Below are positions 6,831 to 11,332 of a stretch of 11,332 nt of DNA, piece by piece. The notes below the pieces were generated by a model. It saw only the letters and a list, made by a program, of their open reading frames with translations, was not told where the DNA came from and made no database searches. The position numbers and the translations under genes are program-made. Source of the DNA: JAGWAC01 sp038046265 (lineage in GTDB: Archaea; Nanobdellota; Nanobdellia; SCGC-AAA011-G17; JACPIM01). The DNA is taken from the NCBI GenBank assembly GCA_038046265.1, contig JBBSWN010000003.1, positions 1 through 11,332 on the forward strand, given 5' to 3'. The stretch's first letter is position 1; every line of letters starts with the position of its first letter.

Positions 6831-8015
6831 TTATTCAGCAAATACTTCCAAGGAAATAACTTCAAACTCATTTTTTGGCACTATTTTTACAAAATTTTCA
6901 TCTTCTTTTATAAAGGCAGAAATGTCCTTGGAAAATACATTTCTTTCAGTGTCCAATGTTACTGAGTTGGAATTAACTAAAATTGTTGCAGAGCTTCTTT
7001 CATCGTCCTCATTTGGAACCAAGTGAAGCCTTAATGTGAATTCCTTGTCTAAGTCCTCTTCATTAACATCAAAAAAGTAAGTTGGGGATTTTCTTTCTAA
7101 TTCAACTTCCAGTTTAACTTGTTCTAAAACAAAGTCTCCAAAGTTCTTTTCAAAAGCCAAGGTATTTTTGTCTTCAAAATAATCTTTCAAAACTTCTATG
7201 TTTTGATGAGCTGCGTCACAGACTACCTGGGCTGAATGAACATTAAATTCATTTAAAAATATCCTTAACAATCCCTGATTATCTGTGTCCTGCAGACAGT
7301 TAATGAAATAAGATAATTTTGCTTTCTTTATTTTGTCTTTAGACAATGAAAAGGCCCTTTCTTCTCTTACGTTTTCAGACATCTCTTCTTTAATCAATTT
7401 AATATCTTTTAAGTCATACCTGTTTACTGACAAAAACTTAAAACTAGGAGAGGAAGCTTCAAACCTTAAAGTGTTTTCTGTTTTTAAATTTGAAGTTGGC
7501 AATTCCAAAGGAAGTATTTCTGATGTTGGAGTGCCTTTGAAAGCTAATTTGCTGTTTATGTAAACTTGTAATGGGCCTTTTGTTTCAACTGCATTGAAAA
7601 AAACCCTTAACTTATTTGTATTTTCAGGATTTGTCAAAGTAAAACTTAAGTCCTGGTAATTATTTGTTATCAAAGATCTTGAAACTGAGACAGAACTTGC
7701 AAGATTGATTATTTTTTGGGAAGATTTAGAGAATAAATTCACAGGAGATATTTTAATTTCTTCCTTGTCCTTAGTTTGGGGGAACAAGAAACCAGGAGTT
7801 TCTAACAAGAAAGTTTCACCATCTTTTCTTTCCTTTGCTTTTCCAGAAGTGAAGCCATCATAATCATCTCCTACGCCGCGACCTTCTAATATGTCTTCTT
7901 TTGCTTCTGGGGGTATCAAGAACATGTAAAGAATAATAAGAATACCAATTAAAATTACCAGGCCAGTAACATGAATTGTTTCTGATTCAACAGCTCCTCT
8001 TTTGCCTTTAATCAT
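6831..8015 (-). CDS. Pilin-like single-span surface protein with three beta-sandwich-like repeats
   Basis: This is a 394-residue protein. The N-terminus, KGKRG followed by AVESE, resembles an archaeal class III (prepilin) signal: basic residues, Gly7 before the cut, Glu12 at +5, then a hydrophobic helix (about 16-34). If cut, the helix would stay as a pilin-type stem. Otherwise it is a simple anchor. After a charged linker come three regions of similar pattern, at about 135-208, 220-306 and 312-394. Each has an exposed strand like LQVYINSK, LRIFLNEF or ATILVNSN and then a segment ending in N-x-L/V-x-F/I (NTLRFEA, NTLAFEK, NFVKIVP). These look like jelly-roll or Ig-type repeats. It is the first gene of the envelope operon, leaderless from a TATA box at 8038-8046. 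No enzymatic motif is seen. Confidence 0.78.
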   Translation of the reverse strand: MIKGKRGAVESETIHVTGLVILIGILIILYMFLIPPEAKEDILEGRGVGDDYDGFTSGKAKERKDGETFLLETPGFLFPQTKDKEEIKISPVNLFSKSSQKIINLASSVSVSRSLITNNYQDLSFTLTNPENTNKLRVFFNAVETKGPLQVYINSKLAFKGTPTSEILPLELPTSNLKTENTLRFEASSPSFKFLSVNRYDLKDIKLIKEEMSENVREERAFSLSKDKIKKAKLSYFINCLQDTDNQGLLRIFLNEFNVHSAQVVCDAAHQNIEVLKDYFEDKNTLAFEKNFGDFVLEQVKLEVELERKSPTYFFDVNEEDLDKEFTLRLHLVPNEDDERSSATILVNSNSVTLDTERNVFSKDISAFIKEDENFVKIVPKNEFEVISLEVFAE

Positions 8016-8037
8016 TGTTTAAATAAAGAAATTTTAG

Positions 8038-8046
8038 TTATATAAA
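8038..8046 (-). promoter_or_regulatory. TATA box of the envelope operon
   Basis: The minus strand reads TTTATATAA, centred 27 bp before the ATG at 8015. The predicted start is 1-3 bases before the ATG and no Shine-Dalgarno is visible, so the transcript is probably leaderless. Confidence 0.65.
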
Positions 8047-8082
8047 TTTACTGGATACGAACTTAAAACGTTGGTCTATGTA

Positions 8083-8101
8083 GTTATTAACTGGTAATAA
8101 C
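8083..8101. repeat. Inverted repeat upstream of the BRE, candidate regulator site
   Basis: GTTATTA (8083-8089) and TAATAAC (8095-8101) are exact reverse complements with a five-base spacer (ACTGG). The repeat ends six bases before the BRE of the plus-strand promoter and lies between two divergent promoters. A regulator bound here could affect either. The same heptamer occurs twice in tandem before the antitoxin gene at 11279. Confidence 0.4.
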
Positions 8102-8106
8102 ACTAC

Positions 8107-8122
8107 CGAAAGGTTTATATAT
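8107..8122 (+). promoter_or_regulatory. Strong BRE/TATA promoter of the 8251-8712 gene
   Basis: CGAAAG (8107-8112) is a good BRE and is followed by TTTATATAT (8114-8122). The predicted start is near 8143-8145. This is the clearest promoter in the window and leaves a leader of about 105 bases before the ATG, unlike the leaderless neighbours. Confidence 0.75.
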
Positions 8123-8154
8123 TGGTTATTTCTTAAGAGTAGTAATAATATTGC

Positions 8155-8226
8155 TTAGGTTCTGCAAAGAATCTAAAAAATATTACAAGAAAGTTCTGGG
8201 TCCTGAAAAGGACTTGGAATTATCTT
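8155..8226 (+). ncRNA. Structured leader RNA with two hairpins (possible regulatory element)
   Basis: Hairpin 1: TTAGGTTC (8155-8162) pairs with GAATCTAA (8169-8176) over a six-base loop, with one G-U pair. Hairpin 2: 8187-8204 pairs with 8209-8226 around a GAAA (GNRA-type) tetraloop, giving 17 pairs interrupted only by one A-A mismatch (8191/8222). Four pairs are G-U wobbles, which suggests RNA rather than DNA symmetry. The element lies between a strong promoter and a good ribosome binding site, starting about 10 bases after the predicted transcription start. It does not match any riboswitch, C/D-box or H/ACA RNA that I can recognise. It may be a 5' UTR regulator or stabilising structure, or a small RNA whose transcript reads into the gene. 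Confidence 0.5.
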
Positions 8227-8240
8227 TCATAATTAAATTT

Positions 8241-8246
8241 GGAGGA
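8241..8246 (+). promoter_or_regulatory. Ribosome binding site of the 8251-8712 gene
   Basis: GGAGGA ends four bases before the ATG at 8251 and is a near-perfect Shine-Dalgarno sequence. It fixes the start codon. It lies 14 bases after the leader hairpin. Confidence 0.8.
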
Positions 8247-8250
8247 ATAA

Positions 8251-8712
8251 ATGGATGGATTAGAAGGATTGAACAATTTCGAAACAGATCCTTTTAACAC
8301 AAAACCAAAAAAACAAAAAATGGAAAGCTGGAAAAAATACACTTTAGGCGCAGTTGGAGGTTTAGCTTTACTTGGTGGAACTTTTGCTTTAGGAAGATAT
8401 ATATTTCCTAGCGCAGAACAAACTGGGGAAATGAAACCTACAAGTGTTAAAATTCTTGAAGTTTCTGAAGATTATCATTTACTTGCTGTTGAACCTCTGG
8501 GTTATGTAATAGGGATAAATTCTGATGGAAATTTAACAGGAAGAAATGTAAGCAAAGTTAAAGAACCATTCACATTTACTAAACCTAAGGTTAAAGATAG
8601 AAAATTAAGTGAAAGAGATTTAGAAGAAACTTTAGAAGTTGAAGGTAAAGAACTAGTAATAGTTGAGCCTGAAGATGCTAAAATATCTAAATTCAAAGTA
8701 AAGAGAAAGTAA
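8251..8712 (+). CDS. Single-span membrane protein, unknown function
   Basis: This is a 153-residue protein that I do not recognise. It has an acidic then basic N-terminal tail (1-30, with KPKKQK at 18-23), one Gly/Ala-rich transmembrane segment (about 31-52) and an outer or periplasm-like C-terminal part of about 100 residues. That part begins with likely beta strands (SVKILEVSEDYHLLAVE, GYVIGINSDGNLTG) and continues into a Lys/Glu-rich end. The basic side before the helix predicts N-in topology. It is a single-gene unit with its own strong promoter, a structured leader of about 105 bases, a strong ribosome binding site and a T-rich terminator, all of which suggest high or regulated expression. 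It is divergent from the envelope operon across a shared regulatory region, so a linked role is possible. Confidence 0.75.
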   Translation: MDGLEGLNNFETDPFNTKPKKQKMESWKKYTLGAVGGLALLGGTFALGRYIFPSAEQTGEMKPTSVKILEVSEDYHLLAVEPLGYVIGINSDGNLTGRNVSKVKEPFTFTKPKVKDRKLSERDLEETLEVEGKELVIVEPEDAKISKFKVKRK

Positions 8713-8713
8713 C

Positions 8714-8735
8714 TTTTTCTTTTTTTTCTTTTTTT
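8714..8735 (+). terminator. T-tract terminator after the 8251-8712 gene
   Basis: Directly after the TAA stop comes a tract of 22 bases that is all T except for two C residues. This is typical of archaeal oligo-U termination. The last bases overlap the stop codon of the convergent reductase gene. Confidence 0.75.
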
Positions 8736-9810
8736 ATATTATATATTTTACAAAAGAAATTAATCTAGGCTCATTAATCAATAATTTAAAGATTAATTGA
8801 GAAGGGTAATCCCTGTCATAAGTTTCCAGAATGTTTTTTACATTAGTTTTTTTTACCAAGTAAACTAACTTATCAAGATCATTTTCAGACAGTTTGTCAA
8901 GAACTTTTCTAATAAACAAGTTATATCTTAATTCTCGTCTTAACGGCCTTAATAATCTTTTATAGTTTTTATTTTCAGTAATTGCTTTTGTCAAAAATTG
9001 TGAAGCAATAAGGCCTTGTATAATTCCGCCATGGCTAGGATTTTTAGTGTGGCAAGCTGCATCCCCAATCAAGAATACACGGCCATTTTGCAGTTTCTGC
9101 TTTGGATCAAACATTGGAATTACTCCAGATTGATATTCACGTATTTTTACATTAGGAGCTCTTTTTGTCATTAAAGACTTAAAAAAGAAATTTGAATTTT
9201 TATATGAAGCTGTGCCTATTCGTGCTATGTTCTTGTCTTCTGGAACTAGCCAGCCAAAATAACCTTCACCAATGTAAACTTCGATTAATTCCGGGTTTTC
9301 AACTGGCAAAGTTACTCTTGCCTGGATTCCTATCATGAATTTTCTTTTATTGTAAATATTAGCAGATTTTGCAACCTGGCTAAACGGGCCGTCTGCCCCG
9401 ATCAAGTAATCTGTGTTGAAGATTTTATTGTTGGCCATGAATTCAACATTTTCCTTGTTTATTTTGCATGTTTCAAATCTATGATTTAAAAAATATTTAG
9501 CTCCGGCATCTTCTGCTTTTTCAGCTACATGCCTGTCAAATTTCATCCTGTCTAGGACTATATTTGGTTTTTTGAAATTTATTTCAACAGAATTATTTCT
9601 TGAAAATACCTTAAAGCCAGTAATCTTGTTTACAATAACTTTTTCTGGAACTTTCATAATTTGATTGATAGAATCAGTAACTAAGCCAGTGCACTGGACA
9701 GGATTTCCTATTGACTTATGGTCTTCGTAGACATTTACTTCATGGCCTTTTTTAGCCAATAAATAAGCTAAATGACTGCCTGCTGGTCCTGCCCCGATTA
9801 TAGATATCAT
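8734..9810 (-). CDS. Geranylgeranyl reductase family FAD oxidoreductase (archaeal lipid saturation)
   Basis: This is a 358-residue protein, near the 350-450 range of the family. An N-terminal FAD-binding Rossmann fold has GAGPAGSHLAYLL (6-18), with Glu29 ending the second strand (VNVYED). NPVQCTGLV (36-44) carries the Cys40 seen in geranylgeranyl reductases. GADGPFSQV (138-146) and RVFLIGDAACHTKNPSHGG (244-262) are the second FAD motifs. GYFGWLVP (183-190) is the substrate-side PxxYxWxFP-like motif in degraded form. The family reduces double bonds of geranylgeranyl chains in archaeal ether lipids. The substrate (digeranylgeranylglycerophospholipid, or a quinone or chlorophyll-type chain in others) is inferred from the archaeal context. 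It has its own leaderless promoter, divergent from the peptidase gene, and is convergent with the 8251 gene. Confidence 0.85.
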   Translation of the reverse strand: MISIIGAGPAGSHLAYLLAKKGHEVNVYEDHKSIGNPVQCTGLVTDSINQIMKVPEKVIVNKITGFKVFSRNNSVEINFKKPNIVLDRMKFDRHVAEKAEDAGAKYFLNHRFETCKINKENVEFMANNKIFNTDYLIGADGPFSQVAKSANIYNKRKFMIGIQARVTLPVENPELIEVYIGEGYFGWLVPEDKNIARIGTASYKNSNFFFKSLMTKRAPNVKIREYQSGVIPMFDPKQKLQNGRVFLIGDAACHTKNPSHGGIIQGLIASQFLTKAITENKNYKRLLRPLRRELRYNLFIRKVLDKLSENDLDKLVYLVKKTNVKNILETYDRDYPSQLIFKLLINEPRLISFVKYII

Positions 9811-9833
9811 GGGTTATAAGCAGTATAAACAAA

Positions 9834-9843
9834 ATTTATAAAT
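9834..9843. promoter_or_regulatory. Palindromic TATA box between divergent genes
   Basis: ATTTATAAAT is a perfect 10-bp palindrome. Its centre is 28 bp before the reductase ATG (9810, minus) and 28 bp before the Met9 codon of the peptidase gene (9866, plus), so one box could serve both directions. A second plus-strand candidate, GGTTATAAG at 9812-9819, would suit a start at 9842. Confidence 0.5.
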
Positions 9844-10720
9844 GTATATGGTTTTTTTGATTTCTATGCTTACTGATATTTTGCTTGTTTCTCTAGGGGT
9901 TTTTGGGTTAATAATAGCTACTATAACTGACTTAAAGTGGAGAGAAGTTCCTGATTATCTGAATTATTTTTTAATAACAGCTGGATTTGGGCTGAGGTTT
10001 TTTCATTCTGCCTTATTTGACAATTGGATTTATTTTTTATACGGTGTTTTGGGATTTTTGGCTGCTTTTGGAATAGGGATTGTTTTTTATTTTTTCAGGC
10101 AGTGGGGTGGAGGAGACACTAAATTGCTAATGTCATTAGGAGTAATATTTGGAAGCAGACCTTTTTTTATTCAAGATGAGGGGGTATTTTTCCTGAATTT
10201 AATTTTCAGTATTTTTGTTACAGGAGCAGTTTACGGATTAGTTTACGGGATTTATTTGGCTTTAAGAAATTTCAGCAAATTCAAAGAAGAATTTAATTTA
10301 GTCATGAAAGGGGAGAAAATAAGGATTGTTAAAAATATTTCCTTTCTTGTTGCCCTGGTTTCTTTTATACTAGCTTATTTAAGCAAGGATTTAGCAACCA
10401 AAATAATTTTAATTTCTCTTTCCTTGTTTTTAATAATTTACATTTATTTCTGGATATTTGTGAAAGCTGTTGAAAATGTCTGCATGTACAAGATTGTGAA
10501 TGTCAATGAGTTAAGTGATGGAGATTGGGTTGTTGATGATGTTTATGCAAACAAAAAACTGATTTATGACAAAAATAAATTGGGGGTGGAGAAAAAAGAC
10601 ATCTTAAAGTTCATGAAGGAGGGTGTGAAAAAGGTTAGAGTAAAATACGGGATTCCATTTGTCCCTTCTTTTTTAATAGGGACTGTTTTAACTTTGATTT
10701 TTGGGAACTTGCTTATTTAA
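9842..10720 (+). CDS. A24 family prepilin/preflagellin peptidase
   Basis: The longest frame is 292 residues. It is an integral membrane aspartic protease that cuts class III signal peptides of archaeal pilins and archaellins at the inner face of the membrane. Both catalytic aspartates are visible: Asp30 in ATITDLKWREVPDYLNY and Asp92 in the GxGD-type motif WGGGDTKLLMSLG. Hydrophobic segments lie at about 9-28, 41-55, 63-85, 96-108, 115-141, 165-181 and 187-208. The C-terminal part (about 213-270) has a soluble block with ELSDGDWVVDD and YGIPFVPSFLIG before a last membrane segment, as in archaeal A24 peptidases with a C-terminal domain. Met9 (9866) is the better start by promoter spacing and by family N-termini. 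The end overlaps the convergent toxin gene by four bases. A pilin-like substrate candidate lies at 6831-8015. Confidence 0.88.
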   Translation: MYMVFLISMLTDILLVSLGVFGLIIATITDLKWREVPDYLNYFLITAGFGLRFFHSALFDNWIYFLYGVLGFLAAFGIGIVFYFFRQWGGGDTKLLMSLGVIFGSRPFFIQDEGVFFLNLIFSIFVTGAVYGLVYGIYLALRNFSKFKEEFNLVMKGEKIRIVKNISFLVALVSFILAYLSKDLATKIILISLSLFLIIYIYFWIFVKAVENVCMYKIVNVNELSDGDWVVDDVYANKKLIYDKNKLGVEKKDILKFMKEGVKKVRVKYGIPFVPSFLIGTVLTLIFGNLLI

Positions 10721-11055
10721 TCTTCTTTTATAATTTCACTTAATATTAGAATAGTTTCTTTTAATTTATTTTTATTTATTCTTCCGATTTTTTTAATTAC
10801 CAAAGTTTTATCCAATTTTAATATGTTTTCAACTTTTATACAACACATTTCAAGTTCACCTTCTTCCAAATCAGTTTTATTTATTAAAGAAGTATATTTA
10901 TCTTTAGAAATGTTTGAAGTCAAACCCAAAACAAGAATATCTTCAGAATTATTGTTAAAAGAACTGTTACTTATCACTACAACTGGCCTGACTTTTTTAC
11001 CAGACTGATCAGAAAAAGGAAAAGGAACTAATAAAATATCTCTTTGTAAAATCAT
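10717..11055 (-). CDS. mazF: MazF/PemK-type endoribonuclease toxin
   Basis: This is a 112-residue protein with the MazF/PemK SH3-like barrel pattern: RDILLVPFPFSDQSGKKVRPVVVIS (5-29), LVLGLTSNIS (41-50) and IKVENILKLDKTLVIKKIGRI (73-93). Arg23 and Thr46/Ser47 sit where the family has its catalytic Arg and Ser/Thr. Members are sequence-specific mRNA-cleaving RNases that halt translation. Its ATG overlaps the TGA of the preceding antitoxin (ATGA), indicating translational coupling. A GGAGT (11064-11068) lies 8 bases before the start. The stop codon interlocks with that of the convergent peptidase gene (four-base overlap). The length is typical and the key residues are present, so it looks active. 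The cleavage site cannot be predicted. Confidence 0.88.
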   Translation of the reverse strand: MILQRDILLVPFPFSDQSGKKVRPVVVISNSSFNNNSEDILVLGLTSNISKDKYTSLINKTDLEEGELEMCCIKVENILKLDKTLVIKKIGRINKNKLKETILILSEIIKED

Positions 11056-11279
11056 AAATATTTACTCCACAATTCTTCATCCTTTTTATTTGCCCATATT
11101 TTCTCCATAGATTTTTCTGCTAAAGCCAGCCATCCCTGTTTTTCTTTTTTTGCACTTTCAATTTTTTGCATAATTAAATTCCTTATAAATTCTGATTTAG
11201 AGGCATAATTCTTTTCTTTTACAAAAGAATCCAATTTTTTTGCTTCTTCTTCTGGTAGTTTTATTGTTATTGTCTTCAT
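11052..11279 (-). CDS. Ribbon-helix-helix antitoxin (CopG-like), partner of MazF
   Basis: This is a 75-residue protein. Residues 2-9 (KTITIKLP) form the DNA-contacting beta ribbon. EEEAKKLDSFVKEKNYASKSEFIRNLIMQKIESA gives the two helices, with the SKSEFIR turn typical of the family. The C-terminal tail (about 46-75) has several Trp and acidic residues (W49, W62, W71) and should wrap the toxin. Gene order, the ATGA overlap and shared strand mark it as the MazF partner. It is thus a ribbon-helix-helix antitoxin rather than the AbrB-fold MazE, a pairing seen in other archaea and bacteria. There is no Shine-Dalgarno before the ATG; tandem GTTATTA repeats lie about 17-30 bp upstream. Confidence 0.87.
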   Translation of the reverse strand: MKTITIKLPEEEAKKLDSFVKEKNYASKSEFIRNLIMQKIESAKKEKQGWLALAEKSMEKIWANKKDEELWSKYL

Positions 11280-11295
11280 AGTAATCTATATGGAT

Positions 11296-11309
11296 TAATA
11301 ACTAATAAC
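11296..11309 (-). promoter_or_regulatory. Tandem GTTATTA repeats, candidate promoter/operator of the antitoxin-mazF pair
   Basis: The minus strand carries GTTATTA twice head to tail, 17-30 bp before the ATG at 11279, where the TATA box should be. A purine-rich GCAAAAG lies just upstream as a BRE candidate. Ribbon-helix-helix dimers bind pairs of short repeats, so this may be both the (weak) TATA region and the autoregulatory operator. This is inference from position and sequence only. Confidence 0.4.
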
Positions 11310-11332
11310 CTTTTGCTTTTCGCATATTAATG

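Noticed and set aside
8155..8226. C/D-box, H/ACA-box or tRNA gene
   Set aside because: There is no RUGAUGA C box paired with a D box, no ACA at the expected distance from a pocketed hairpin, and no cloverleaf. Only two simple hairpins can be drawn.
8714..8735. T-tract as terminator for the reductase gene as well
   Set aside because: On the minus strand the tract reads as A residues, so it can serve only the plus-strand gene.
1..11332. CRISPR arrays, insertion sequences, rRNA and tRNA genes, replication origin
   Set aside because: No spaced direct repeats, transposase motifs, terminal inverted repeats or structured RNA genes were seen. The only repeated motifs are short promoter elements.

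Overview
This window looks like an archaeal chromosome segment, most likely from a small-genome DPANN-type lineage (Pacearchaeota/Woesearchaeota-like). That placement is inferred; no rRNA or other marker gene is present. The archaeal call rests on a geranylgeranyl reductase-family enzyme of isoprenoid lipid synthesis, an A24 prepilin peptidase with the archaeal-type C-terminal extension, an endonuclease Q gene split by a LAGLIDADG intein, and TATA boxes (TTTATATAA type) placed about 22-30 bp before start codons, as expected for leaderless archaeal transcripts. The DNA is strongly AT-rich.

Layout. Positions 1-542 (minus): an AbrB-fold antitoxin and a PIN-domain toxin cut by the window edge (VapBC type). 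586-3099 (minus): endonuclease Q with a 411-residue intein inserted in its metal-binding PAH motif. 3144-8015 (minus): a block of envelope genes. In transcription order these are a pilin-like single-span protein with three beta-sandwich-like repeats, a large membrane-anchored protein, two paralogous 316-residue lipoproteins and a small two-span membrane protein. 8016-8250: a divergent regulatory region with a strong BRE/TATA element, an inverted repeat and a long leader that can fold into two hairpins. 8251-8712 (plus): an unrecognised single-span membrane protein. 8734-9810 (minus): geranylgeranyl reductase. 9842-10720 (plus): prepilin peptidase, divergent from the reductase across a palindromic TATA box. 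10717-11279 (minus): a ribbon-helix-helix antitoxin and a MazF/PemK toxin.

How the genes may work together. The 8015-to-3144 block encodes only membrane-anchored or lipid-anchored proteins whose outer parts look like Ig/CARDB-type beta domains with paired cysteines. Its first protein has a class III (pilin-like) signal sequence, and the window also encodes a peptidase of the family that cleaves such signals. I infer an uncharacterised cell-surface assembly. The EndoQ gene starts deaminated-base repair and depends on protein splicing, because the intein separates its metal ligands; its C terminus carries a PCNA-binding-like motif. Toxin-antitoxin pairs lie at both ends.

The points most worth following up are the intein in EndoQ, the structured leader before the 8251 gene, and the paralogous envelope cluster.
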